The notes: generated from the letters alone by a model not told the origin. DNA of 8,169 nucleotides from JAQBFJ01 sp032123435 (GCA_032123435.1 JAQBFJ010000097.1:1-8169), one strand, 5' to 3'; positions 1 to 7,432 are shown, numbered from the stretch's first letter. Program-made: numbers and translations.

Positions 1-2
1 CT

Positions 3-1301
3 CAGGTTCAGCGCTTTCATCATAATATCCACAATATATTCAATCCCGACAAATTCTATCAGATCCATCCGGAATGGTATCCACTGCTGAACAATTCAAG
101 ACCATGCCCCCGGGACAGCAATTGGCAGATATGCCTTAGCGCCAAAGGCATAGCTGAAACCGCCATTTCCGCCGCGCGACAATATTTTGCCGATTCCACC
201 AACAAACAATGGTTCTCACTGTCCATCAATGACAGCGAAAAATGGTGCGAATGCCATGCATGCGAACAGCTTTGTCCGCCGGCAGAAAGACGCTTCTCCG
301 CCTCAAATCGATGGTGGAGCGAACCCTACTGGATGTTTGTCAATAAAGTCGCATCGAATATAAGAGACCTCTATCCTGATCGCCGTATTGGCGCACTGGC
401 TTACAGCGCTACAGTTATGCCGCCATCATTCCATCTTGAAACCAATGTATCCGTCTTCGTGTGTCAGGATGCCGGCGGTTATTTTGATACGGAATACAAA
501 AACAGAAACATCAAAGCCCTTGAAACATGGTGCAAGCTGACCAGCCGCGCAGGCAAATACGGATATACCGAACTGGCATCATGGATATTTCCCCGATATT
601 GCCGTGACGAAATAGCGGACGATATCAAAATAGCGACCAGTTTCGGAATCAATGATTTCTATACCGAAGGTTTGCGCCTCCATTATATCAACGGCCCACT
701 CTCGTGGATCGCCGCCCAATTGCTATGGAATCCCTGCCTGAACCAGCGGGAACTACAGCAGGAATTCTGTGATATGAGTTTCGGACCAGCTTCTAAAGCC
801 ATGATGGAATATTTCGATACGCTTCAGACAATATGGCAAAATCAGGAGAAAGGAATATGGTTCGACGGCCTTTTTGATCTCGGCAGACAGGCAGAACGAT
901 ACCCTGAACCAGTACGACAACAACTCTCACAGATCATACAAGACGCTTATTGGCAGGCACGGAAAAACGAATTCATACTGAAACGCATTGCCGCTATTTA
1001 TGAACCATTAGCAATAGCACACTGTATCGCGGAAGAATCTGAATACATGGCCGTGATAACTCAAATCCCAGAAAATCAAACAGAATTGGATCAATTCAGG
1101 GCCAATCTTCAGGCGCTGGATAACGCCATCGCAAAGAGAAATGAAATACTCGATGACCTGAATAATAAACCATGGGGACAAAATTTGCGATCAGCCTTAA
1201 ATCAGCAAGGAACTCTTGACCGCTGGAACAAAAAACAGCAGATAATAAGAATCGCCGCTCTGCATTTCCTGGAAGTTATTGAAAATGCCATGCTAGATTA
1301 A
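3..1301 (+). CDS. DUF4838 domain-containing protein, 5'-truncated by the window edge
   Basis: The reading frame is open from base 3, upstream of the first ATG at 333, so this is the C-terminal 432 residues of a larger protein. Using visible-residue numbers, residues 6-30 hold HHNIHNIF followed by FYQIHPEWYPLLN, and residues 74-88 hold SIND followed by a Cys cluster (CECHAC, with C91 just after). Further on come FGINDFYTEG and AAQLLWNP, then an F-C-D-M-S-F-G segment. This order matches DUF4838 proteins, which I know as frequent in PVC and Bacteroidota genomes, often near glycan-degradation genes and with GH20/GH67-like architecture. No reaction is established and none is claimed. The tail after about residue 300 is helical and charged and not recognised. 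Any signal peptide would lie outside the window. The gene converges on xseB with 43 nt between stops. Family call fairly sure; function unknown. Confidence 0.8.
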   Translation, partial: QVQRFHHNIHNIFNPDKFYQIHPEWYPLLNNSRPCPRDSNWQICLSAKGIAETAISAARQYFADSTNKQWFSLSINDSEKWCECHACEQLCPPAERRFSASNRWWSEPYWMFVNKVASNIRDLYPDRRIGALAYSATVMPPSFHLETNVSVFVCQDAGGYFDTEYKNRNIKALETWCKLTSRAGKYGYTELASWIFPRYCRDEIADDIKIATSFGINDFYTEGLRLHYINGPLSWIAAQLLWNPCLNQRELQQEFCDMSFGPASKAMMEYFDTLQTIWQNQEKGIWFDGLFDLGRQAERYPEPVRQQLSQIIQDAYWQARKNEFILKRIAAIYEPLAIAHCIAEESEYMAVITQIPENQTELDQFRANLQALDNAIAKRNEILDDLNNKPWGQNLRSALNQQGTLDRWNKKQQIIRIAALHFLEVIENAMLD

Positions 1302-1346
1302 TCCTGCTGATCCTGTAAATCCTGTCAAAAAAAGCTTTCCTGTCTC
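1301..1346. repeat. TCCTG ladder in the convergent intergenic gap
   Basis: TCCTG occurs at 1302, 1311, 1320 and 1338, all in phase with a 9-nt period (one step, 1329, is replaced by an A-tract). The first three units read ATCCTGCTG, ATCCTGTAA and ATCCTGTCA. The segments TCCTGTC-A7-GCTT (1320-1337) and TCCTGTC-TC-A6-GCT (1338-1355) form an imperfect direct repeat that runs into the xseB stop codon. From memory, similar ATCCTGT tandem strings recur between genes in many unrelated bacteria; this was not checked. Confidence 0.6.
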
Positions 1347-1358
1347 AAAAAAGCTCTT
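1327..1358 (-). terminator. Weak intrinsic terminator after xseB
   Basis: On the minus strand AGCTTT (1355-1350) can pair with AAAGCT (1338-1333) across an 11-nt loop. It is followed by a run of seven T (1333-1327). A-U and G-U pairs can extend the stem outward to about 9 bp. The stem is AT-rich and overlaps the last xseB codons, so it would be a weak terminator. It sits where the convergent transcription units need an end. Confidence 0.4.
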
Positions 1359-1662
1359 CCCCTGTCCCTGATGCCGAATCATTATCACCATTGTTATCAA
1401 GCATATTCTCATCGAACGGCTCGGTAACAATATCGTCTCCTTTCCTGACAAGCACTTCTATCTTCCGTTCAACCTCATTAAGTTTCTTGGAGCAAAACTT
1501 GACGAGCGCTTGCCCTTCTTCAAATCGTTCTATCATTTCCTCCAAACTCAACGAACCTGCTTCCATCTCATTTACAATAGTCTCCAAACGCTGAAGAGAT
1601 TTTTCGAAGCCTTCTTTTTTATCATTCTTCGCAATCTTGCCGCCTGTTCTTTTAGTTGTCAT
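1345..1662 (-). CDS. xseB: Exodeoxyribonuclease VII small subunit
   Basis: XseB partners the large subunit XseA in exonuclease VII, which cuts single-stranded DNA from both ends into short oligonucleotides in the cytoplasm. The conserved core runs over residues 19-71 and includes FEKSLQRLETIVNEME, GSLSLEE and FEEGQALVKFC, a helical hairpin typical of the family. At 105 aa it is longer than the usual 75-85 because of a basic N-terminal stretch and a Asp/Asn/Gly-rich acidic tail (residues 84-105). The ATG at 1662 is chosen because GGTGGAGGT lies 4-5 nt upstream. The frame stays open to a TTG at 1707, which has no comparable ribosome site. The start lies 56 nt after the xseA stop, and this is the last gene of the unit. 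The tail ends in a T-rich segment that doubles as part of the terminator, so its final residues may be poorly conserved. Confidence 0.93.
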   Translation of the reverse strand: MTTKRTGGKIAKNDKKEGFEKSLQRLETIVNEMEAGSLSLEEMIERFEEGQALVKFCSKKLNEVERKIEVLVRKGDDIVTEPFDENMLDNNGDNDSASGTGEELF

Positions 1663-1666
1663 GTAT

Positions 1667-1675
1667 ACCTCCACC
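1667..1675 (-). promoter_or_regulatory. Strong ribosome binding site that fixes the xseB start
   Basis: The minus strand reads GGTGGAGGT, followed by ATAC and then ATG at 1662. This near-consensus Shine-Dalgarno sequence supports the internal ATG over the upstream in-frame TTG at 1707. Confidence 0.75.
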
Positions 1676-1718
1676 TGCTCTAACCCTGATGTTTCACGAG
1701 TTGCCAATCTTTAATTGT

Positions 1719-2990
1719 TCATTCATCCAATGTTTTCGTCACTTCCGACTCAAATCTGCCTTTTGCCACCATCGTCACCAACCTCTGACCTGCACGTATA
1801 TCCCCGACAGAGCGCACAAAACGCCCGCGTTCATCGCTTGTAAGACTGTAGCCCCTGTCAAGAACAGCCATCGGATTTAAAGCCTTTAACTGCATGGCTA
1901 TTCTTTTAATATTCTGACCACAGTATTCCCGGCAAATGCCCATTGCATGTAATGTTCTGAGATTAAGATTCCTTACTTCTTCCCGGCCGCCAGTCAGATT
2001 GTCTCGAAGTCGGCGGCCCAACCGTATTTCGATATTATCGAGCCGTTGCATATACTGCCGCACCATATTAACCGGCTCATGAAATACATAACTGCTCCTC
2101 ACCGCCGATAACCGGCTCCGCACCGTCAACAACGACCTTTCAACCGAGCGCACCAGATGTTCTGCCAAGCTTTTCAGATCTTCCTCAAACTCTTCCTTCC
2201 TCCCCACAACCAGTTCCGCCGCCGATGACGGAGTCGGAGCCCTGAGATCAGCAGTAAAATCGCTTATTGTAAAATCTATCTCATGTCCTACAGCTGAAAT
2301 GACAGGAATCACGGAACGTGCAATAGCGCGCGCGACTATCTCCTCGTTAAAACACCACAGATCCTCAAGGCTGCCGCCGCCCCGACATACGATCAGAACA
2401 TCCAGTCCTCCCCTCTGATTAAGCAAATCAATAGCGGCTGCAATCTCTCCTGCGGCCTTTTCACCCTGAACCCTCGCTGGAGCCACCAGAAGATGCATAT
2501 TGGGAAACCGCCTGGAAACAACATTCAAAACATCCCTGATCGCCGCGCCAGTAGGTGAAGTGACAACGCCTACATGCTGAGGCAATAAGGGTATGGGCTT
2601 TTTTCTCTCATCATCAAAGAGACCTTCCGCCTGAAGTTTCCGTTTCAATTCCTCAAATCGCGCCTGCAGGGCTCCTTGCCCCGCTTCTTCCATTTGCCTG
2701 ACTATCACCTGGTAATTCCCGCTCTTTTCATAAACGCTAATCTCACCTAAAACACGAACCTGCATGCCGTCACCGGGATTGAACTTCAGGCCACTCTGAT
2801 TCCCCCGAAACAAAACTGCGGCAATTTGAGCGAACTCATCCTTAATGGTAAAATAGTAATGCCCCGACGACGGACGCCGCACATTAGACAACTCACCTTC
2901 AACCCATACGGTCCCAAATTTCTGCTCAAGCGCCAGTTTTATCAACCGCGTTAATTCCGCAACCCGATATATCTTTCGTTCATCACCCAT
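1719..2990 (-). CDS. xseA: Exodeoxyribonuclease VII large subunit
   Basis: This is the catalytic subunit of exonuclease VII, which degrades single-stranded DNA during repair. The 423 aa fall within the normal family range. Residues 8-100 form the N-terminal OB-fold that binds ssDNA, with VWVEGELSN and HYYFTIKD. The catalytic domain follows, with VVTSPTGAAIRD at 142-153, RGGGSLEDLWCFNEE at 203-217, and VGHEIDFTISDFTADLRAPTP starting at 234. Residues 265-360 are a long helical segment. The C-terminal motif LNPMAVLDRGYSL at 371-383 is also typical. All conserved motifs look intact. The ATG at 2990 starts 15 nt after the ymdB-like stop. Upstream is AAGGA at a rather long spacing of about 12 nt, so translation may lean on coupling to the preceding gene. 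xseB follows directly, as expected for a two-subunit enzyme. Confidence 0.97.
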   Translation of the reverse strand: MGDERKIYRVAELTRLIKLALEQKFGTVWVEGELSNVRRPSSGHYYFTIKDEFAQIAAVLFRGNQSGLKFNPGDGMQVRVLGEISVYEKSGNYQVIVRQMEEAGQGALQARFEELKRKLQAEGLFDDERKKPIPLLPQHVGVVTSPTGAAIRDVLNVVSRRFPNMHLLVAPARVQGEKAAGEIAAAIDLLNQRGGLDVLIVCRGGGSLEDLWCFNEEIVARAIARSVIPVISAVGHEIDFTISDFTADLRAPTPSSAAELVVGRKEEFEEDLKSLAEHLVRSVERSLLTVRSRLSAVRSSYVFHEPVNMVRQYMQRLDNIEIRLGRRLRDNLTGGREEVRNLNLRTLHAMGICREYCGQNIKRIAMQLKALNPMAVLDRGYSLTSDERGRFVRSVGDIRAGQRLVTMVAKGRFESEVTKTLDE

Positions 2991-3005
2991 GATAGAAATA
3001 ATTCC

Positions 3006-3788
3006 TTAACACGGCCTTAACGGCTCCCTGATCCTCTTAATACTCCTGGCCTTTCCCGTTTCCCGATCAATATCAATCAAAACCCCTTCCAGCACCACAT
3101 CATTTCGAGCAACTTCAAACTTTGCAGGCATACCCGTTAAGAACATCGAAGTAATTGAATCAAGATCCCTGCCAATAGCGGAATCCTTGGCGCCAGTCAT
3201 CCCTAGATCCGTTATATATGCCGTTCCATTTGTCAGAAGTGCTTCATCACTTGTCTGCACATGCGTGTGCGTGCCCACAACACAACTCACTCGTCCATCC
3301 AGATACCGGCCCATTACCACTTTTTCCGATGTAGCTTCAGCATGAATGTCCACAAGAACGATACTTCCCGGCGCCTGCTTCTGAAGAAACTGATCTATCG
3401 TCCTGAACGGGCAATCATAGTCTCGCATGAATACACGCCCGATAAGATTAACAACGGTGACCGCGCCCCAGTCGGTTTCAACAGTAATATGGCCCTTCCC
3501 CGGACAGCCGGGAGCAAAATTCAATGGCCTGATGACTCTGTGCTCCTGCTCAAGATACGGTTGTAATTCCTTACGATCCCATGTATGATCACCCAGCGTA
3601 AGCACATCAGCGCCCTTGGAAAACAATTCCTCTGCCAACGATCCTGTCAGCCCTTTACCGGCCGCAGCGTTCTCAGCATTAGCCACCACAAAATCGGCAT
3701 CCCCATTTTTTTTCAGCTGAGCCACCACCTGTTCAAACACCTGCCTGCCCGGCGACCCGACAATATCTCCCACCATAACAATTTTCAC
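3006..3788 (-). CDS. ymdB: YmdB-type metallophosphoesterase (TIGR00282 family)
   Basis: The family consists of binuclear-metal phosphodiesterases; Bacillus subtilis YmdB hydrolyses cyclic nucleotides and affects RNA stability and biofilm decisions. Visible metal-site motifs are GDIVGSPGR (D8), NAEN (E39, N40), GDHTWD at 66-71, DIHAEATSEK (H149) and VGTHTHVQT (H174, H176). YITDLGMTG at 191-199 is also conserved. Length is 260 aa, as usual. The residue before the second-motif His is Asp67, where B. subtilis YmdB has Asn (GNHTWD), so the metal site is slightly altered. The start is GTG at 3788, preceded by GGGGAGGAG with a 9-nt spacer. A short hairpin, ACCC-GCT-GGGT, lies just upstream at 3807-3817. 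The gene lies between rny and xseA; the rny-ymdB pairing is widespread and fits a shared RNA-turnover role. Cyclic-nucleotide activity here is inferred. Confidence 0.93.
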   Translation of the reverse strand: MKIVMVGDIVGSPGRQVFEQVVAQLKKNGDADFVVANAENAAAGKGLTGSLAEELFSKGADVLTLGDHTWDRKELQPYLEQEHRVIRPLNFAPGCPGKGHITVETDWGAVTVVNLIGRVFMRDYDCPFRTIDQFLQKQAPGSIVLVDIHAEATSEKVVMGRYLDGRVSCVVGTHTHVQTSDEALLTNGTAYITDLGMTGAKDSAIGRDLDSITSMFLTGMPAKFEVARNDVVLEGVLIDIDRETGKARSIKRIREPLRPC

Positions 3789-3845
3789 GTTACTGCACTC
3801 CTCCCCACCCAGCGGGTACTATTCTGCTTTTTACATTAGTCTTAT

Positions 3846-5402
3846 TTATCTGGCATATTCAACATGCCGTGTCTCGCGGATAACAATCACCCTTATCTGT
3901 CCCGGGTATTGCAACTCAGTTTCTATCTTTTTGCTGATGTCCCGGGCCAACACCATCATATCGCCGTCATGCACATTCTCTGGTTCGACAATGACCCTTA
4001 CCTCTCTGCCTGCCTGCAATGCATAGCTTTTCTTGACCCCTTCGAATTCATTTGCTATAGCCTCAAGTTTTTCAAGTCTCTTGATATAAATATCCGTTGT
4101 TTCAGAACGCGCCCCAATCCGTGAGCTGGAAATAGCGTCTGCTGCAGCGCTCAGCACGGCATAGAGACTTTCAGCCGCCACTTCCTCGTGATGCGCAGCC
4201 ACGGCATTCAGGATCACCGGGATCTCGCCGTGTCTTTTCAGCAGATCAGCACCTATAACGGCGTGTCCACCTTCGACCTCATGATCCAGCGCCTTGCCAA
4301 TGTCATGGAACAATCCTATACGCTTCGCGAGCACCACATCCAATCCAATCTCTCCGGCCATTACACCCATAAGATGCGCCACCTCAATGGAGTGCTGAAG
4401 CACATTCTGCGTGTAACTTGTTCTGTATTTCAGCCGCCCCAGCCTGCGCAGAAGCTCAGGCCCGATATCATGAACACCGACAATGTACGCAGCTTCCTCT
4501 CCTGCTATCCTGATGACTTCTTCCATATTTTCGCGTACCTTTTCCACGACCTCCTCAATACGTGCCGGATGAATCCTGCCATCAGCCACAAGTTGTTCCA
4601 AAGACAATTTCGCGATTTCGCGCCTGATAGGATCAAATCCTGACAGCACAACAGCATCCGGAGTATCATCTATCAGTACATTCACTCCCGTTGCCGCTTC
4701 CAGCGCTCGAATATTACGGCCTTCCCTCCCTATTATCCTCCCCTTCACGTCATCACCTGCCAACGTAACCGTACTTGTCATCATCTCGCACGCATGCGAC
4801 AGCCCATAACGCTGGATGGCTAATGCCACAATCTTCTGAGCCTCCCGTTCAGCAGTTTCCTTCGCCTGTTCCTGCAGACGTCTTATCAAACCACCCATCT
4901 CGCTATGCACTTCCTTTTCCATCCGGCCAAGAAGCGTTTTTCTGGCCTCCTCCTGGCTCATGCCGGCCACCTGCTGAAGCCTGTCTTTTTCTTCTTTAAC
5001 AAGCTGTTCAATCTCATTCTTAATTGTCTTTACTTCAGCGTTCTGTTGTTCCAGTTCACCCATCTTTTCGTCAACCACATGTTCCTTCTTCTCTATCATG
5101 GAAACCTTGCGATCAAGGTTCACCTCTCGCTTCGATATAAGCTCTTCCAGCGCAGCCAGTTCCTTTCGCCTTGCTTTAGTCGACTCTTCAAATTCCTGAT
5201 GCGCTTTTATCCTGTCTTCTTTCGTTTTTATCTGACTTTCTTTCAGCATGGCTCCTGATTCCCGCTTCGCATCAGCCAGCATCTGTTTCGCCTTTTTTTC
5301 ATTTGCATCTACCTGATAGTTCCCTATCACAAAACGAATCAGGTATCCCAACGTCAGCCCTGCGGCCATACCTCCCGTTATAGTCACAACATATAATAAC
5401 AT
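3846..5402 (-). CDS. rny: Ribonuclease Y
   Basis: RNase Y is a membrane-anchored endoribonuclease that starts mRNA decay and processes structured RNAs. The 518 aa match the family. Residues 4-27 form one hydrophobic N-terminal anchor. Residues 33-195 are a long Lys/Glu-rich coiled coil. The KH RNA-binding domain includes IIGREGRNIR at 223-232. The HD domain carries H337 (QHSIEVAHL), the HD pair at 366-367 (LFHDIGKA) and AAHHEEV at 403-409. The C-terminus ends in IRETRHVEYAR, typical of the family. The segment SRIGARSE at 427-434 differs from the SRPGARRE that I recall as common. ATG at 5402 has GGGAG about 8 nt upstream and follows the cyclo-ligase stop by 15 nt. No frameshift or missing catalytic residue is seen. 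Confidence 0.97.
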   Translation of the reverse strand: MLLYVVTITGGMAAGLTLGYLIRFVIGNYQVDANEKKAKQMLADAKRESGAMLKESQIKTKEDRIKAHQEFEESTKARRKELAALEELISKREVNLDRKVSMIEKKEHVVDEKMGELEQQNAEVKTIKNEIEQLVKEEKDRLQQVAGMSQEEARKTLLGRMEKEVHSEMGGLIRRLQEQAKETAEREAQKIVALAIQRYGLSHACEMMTSTVTLAGDDVKGRIIGREGRNIRALEAATGVNVLIDDTPDAVVLSGFDPIRREIAKLSLEQLVADGRIHPARIEEVVEKVRENMEEVIRIAGEEAAYIVGVHDIGPELLRRLGRLKYRTSYTQNVLQHSIEVAHLMGVMAGEIGLDVVLAKRIGLFHDIGKALDHEVEGGHAVIGADLLKRHGEIPVILNAVAAHHEEVAAESLYAVLSAAADAISSSRIGARSETTDIYIKRLEKLEAIANEFEGVKKSYALQAGREVRVIVEPENVHDGDMMVLARDISKKIETELQYPGQIRVIVIRETRHVEYAR

Positions 5403-5417
5403 CTTGTGCTCCCTTCC

Positions 5418-5990
5418 CTACTCGCGCCTTTTGGCGCCTCTTATTATTCTTTCTTCCGTAACAACAACATTCATTTTAACATCATGTTCATCCACAGGAA
5501 TACTGTCCATTATCTGAAATTCAAATGCCAACCCGGCTTTAAAACCAGCGAAGCCGCCAGCCAAAATCCTGTCATAATGCCCACCTCCATGCCCAACTCG
5601 ACCGCACTCACCGTCAAATGCCACGCCAGGAACAACAATGAACTCCACCTTTTCCAACCCGACCCATTCGACTCTCGCAGGTTCAGGCACATTGCCGAAT
5701 TTATAAGTGATGGAACTGCTTTCTTTCATCAGGCTCAAATGATATTGCCCCTTCCCGTCATGAAGCGCCGGAACCCACACCGTTTTACCCAGCCGCCAGC
5801 ATTCATTCATCAAAAAAGAAGTCCCAACCTCACGCGGCATTGAAAGATAACACCCTATATTCCGTGCTTTGATAAACTCGGGTAATCCCAGAATCAGCCG
5901 TTGGGCCCGCATACTCTTTTCGTCCATTCGGTCAAGGTCAGATTCCATGCGTCTCCTTCTGATCAGATCGCGTATCTGCTTTTTATTCAT
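5418..5990 (-). CDS. 5-formyltetrahydrofolate cyclo-ligase
   Basis: The enzyme converts 5-formyltetrahydrofolate to 5,10-methenyltetrahydrofolate using ATP, returning the stored folate to one-carbon metabolism in the cytosol. The 190-aa protein has a basic N-terminal helix (KKQIRDLIRRRR) and the substrate/ATP motif VPGVAFDG followed by GRVGHGGGHYDRIL near residues 125-145. The C-terminal segment DSIPVDEHDVKMNVVVTEE is also typical. In enterobacteria the gene is called ygfA or fau and lies directly after the 6S RNA gene. Here it follows 6S RNA with rarA inserted between. The start is placed at ATG 5990 because AAGGTGAT precedes it at good spacing. GTG 5999 and ATG 5996 are in frame just upstream and would change the protein by only a few residues. 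It overlaps the rarA 3' end by 8 nt, indicating translational coupling. Confidence 0.95.
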   Translation of the reverse strand: MNKKQIRDLIRRRRMESDLDRMDEKSMRAQRLILGLPEFIKARNIGCYLSMPREVGTSFLMNECWRLGKTVWVPALHDGKGQYHLSLMKESSSITYKFGNVPEPARVEWVGLEKVEFIVVPGVAFDGECGRVGHGGGHYDRILAGGFAGFKAGLAFEFQIMDSIPVDEHDVKMNVVVTEERIIRGAKRRE

Positions 5991-7407
5991 GCACATCACC
6001 TTGCTCTAACATATCATTACTCGGCCCCTTCCTGACCCCGTCTTTCCTGCCTTCGGCATCACGAGTCTTTGAAGCACCGTCCTTTTCTCTCATCTTGTTC
6101 CATTTCTCCATGCGCTGACCTATTATTTCCTCATATCCCTCATGAGTTGGTTCATAATATCTGGAGGATGTCGGAACATATTCCTGGTCAACGAAATGAC
6201 CGCTGAAATCGTGTGGATAAATATATTTGTCCGAACCATTCTTTGGATCTTCGATCGATTGAACCGTTTTAACCTTCTTGTTCTTCAGACGTCTGGGTAC
6301 TTCAAGAATGCGACCGTTCTCAACGTCGCCTCCCGCCTTCTCTATCGCAAGATAAGCGGCATTACTTTTGGGGCTTGTAGCCAGATATGTCGTAGCCTGC
6401 GCCAGGATAATACGCGCTTCCGGCATTCCAACGAATTCCACTGCTTTCATGGCTGAAACCGCCACTGAAAGTCCACGCGGATCAGCATTTCCTATATCCT
6501 CTGAGGCCAGGATTACAAGCCTGCGCGCGATGAATCTCGGATCCTCTCCGGCATAGAGCATCTTCGCCAGCCAATATACCGCCGCATTAGGATCGGAACC
6601 ACGTACGCTTTTGATAAAAGCTGATATTGTGTCGTAATGACCATCTTCGTCATGATCATAGATTATCGCTTTTTTCTGAATTGAATCTTCGGCAATTTGC
6701 CGTGTCACGTTAACAATACCATCTGAACCAACGGCAGAAGTAAGCACGGCTATTTCAAGCGCATTGAAGGCGCGCCGCGCATCACCTTCACATACACGCG
6801 CAAGATGCGTTAGGGCATCATCATCACATGCAGCCCCGCATGAAGCCAATCCCCGTTCATCCGTCAACGCTCGCCGCAAAAGCACGCAAACGGTTTCTTC
6901 CGGCAACGGTTTCAGTTCGAAAATCAACGACCGCGAGACAAGTGGTCCATTTATGAAAAATAGAGGATTATGCGTTGTAGCGCCTATCAGCGTAATGATT
7001 CCTTCTTCGATATACGGCAGAAGAACATCCTGCTGAGCTTTATTGAATCGATGAATTTCATCCAGAAAAAGGATCGTCTCACGATTGCCGTGCTTCTGGC
7101 GATTGGCCGCTCCTTCAAGCATCGTTCTCAATACGGATACATTTGCCAGAACGCCGCTCGTTCGTTCAAATTCTCTCTTTGTGACCGCGGCAATTACCTC
7201 AGCTATCGACGTCTTTCCACTGCCGGGAGGGCCATAAAGAATAATACTGCTTAGCCGATCCGCCTCTATGGCCCGCCTCAATAGTTTGCCCGGCCCAAAG
7301 ATTTCGTCCTGCCCCATAACTTCATCAAGGGTTCTTGGCCGCATCCGCGCCGCTAAAGGCTGGCTTTTAAAGGATTGTCCGTCACGGTTTTGCTCAAACA
7401 AATCCAT
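5983..7407 (-). CDS. rarA: Replication-associated recombination protein A (AAA+ ATPase, RarA/MgsA)
   Basis: RarA is a clamp-loader-like AAA+ ATPase (WRNIP1/Mgs1 homologue) that acts at stalled replication forks and DNA ends with SSB. Motifs in order are QPLAARMRPRTLDEVMGQ (16-33), Walker A GPPGSGKT (59-66), Walker B ILFLDEIH (112-119), sensor 1 GATTHNP (142-148), SRS with the arginine finger (158-160) and sensor 2 GDARRA (208-213). The C-terminal tetramerisation region includes ASEDIGNADP (301-310), and YIYPHDF at 395-401 is typical. The protein has 474 aa, against about 430-450 usually; the excess is a charged tail after residue 435. ATG 7407 is chosen: it gives the usual MDLFE start and follows GGGAGAAGC. 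The frame continues to 7527, but that part lies inside the 6S RNA gene. The stop overlaps the cyclo-ligase start. Confidence 0.97.
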   Translation of the reverse strand: MDLFEQNRDGQSFKSQPLAARMRPRTLDEVMGQDEIFGPGKLLRRAIEADRLSSIILYGPPGSGKTSIAEVIAAVTKREFERTSGVLANVSVLRTMLEGAANRQKHGNRETILFLDEIHRFNKAQQDVLLPYIEEGIITLIGATTHNPLFFINGPLVSRSLIFELKPLPEETVCVLLRRALTDERGLASCGAACDDDALTHLARVCEGDARRAFNALEIAVLTSAVGSDGIVNVTRQIAEDSIQKKAIIYDHDEDGHYDTISAFIKSVRGSDPNAAVYWLAKMLYAGEDPRFIARRLVILASEDIGNADPRGLSVAVSAMKAVEFVGMPEARIILAQATTYLATSPKSNAAYLAIEKAGGDVENGRILEVPRRLKNKKVKTVQSIEDPKNGSDKYIYPHDFSGHFVDQEYVPTSSRYYEPTHEGYEEIIGQRMEKWNKMREKDGASKTRDAEGRKDGVRKGPSNDMLEQGDVHE

Positions 7408-7416
7408 GCTTCTCCC
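7408..7416 (-). promoter_or_regulatory. rarA ribosome binding site, abutting the 6S RNA 3' end
   Basis: The minus strand reads GGGAGAAGC directly before ATG 7407. Only two bases separate it from the 6S U-tract (7426-7419). It fixes the rarA start and leaves almost no room for a separate leader. Confidence 0.65.
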
Positions 7417-7418
7417 AT

Positions 7419-7432
7419 AAAAAAAATACCCC
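7419..7432 (-). terminator. U-tract at the 3' end of 6S RNA
   Basis: GGGGTA followed by eight T closes the 6S RNA. The preceding strand pairs with the 5' end of the RNA over 12 bp, and a compact hairpin and flanking stems lie just inside. It may act as an imperfect intrinsic terminator or as a processing boundary; rarA begins 12 nt later. Confidence 0.4.

Noticed and set aside
1301..1346. The TCCTG repeats as a CRISPR array
   Set aside because: The period is 9 nt with no spacers, far below CRISPR repeat-spacer dimensions.
1663..1707. TTG start at 1707 adding 15 residues to XseB
   Set aside because: The ATG at 1662 has a near-consensus Shine-Dalgarno sequence; the added residues are not family-like.
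4188..4643. 151-aa plus-strand ORF inside rny, and similar plus-strand ORFs opposite the cyclo-ligase, rarA, ymdB-like and xseB genes
   Set aside because: They lie antisense to well-conserved coding regions and show no domain signature.
5991..5999. GTG 5999 or ATG 5996 as the cyclo-ligase start
   Set aside because: AAGG lies only about 2 nt before ATG 5996 but about 8 nt before ATG 5990; the difference is three residues at most and cannot be settled by sequence alone.
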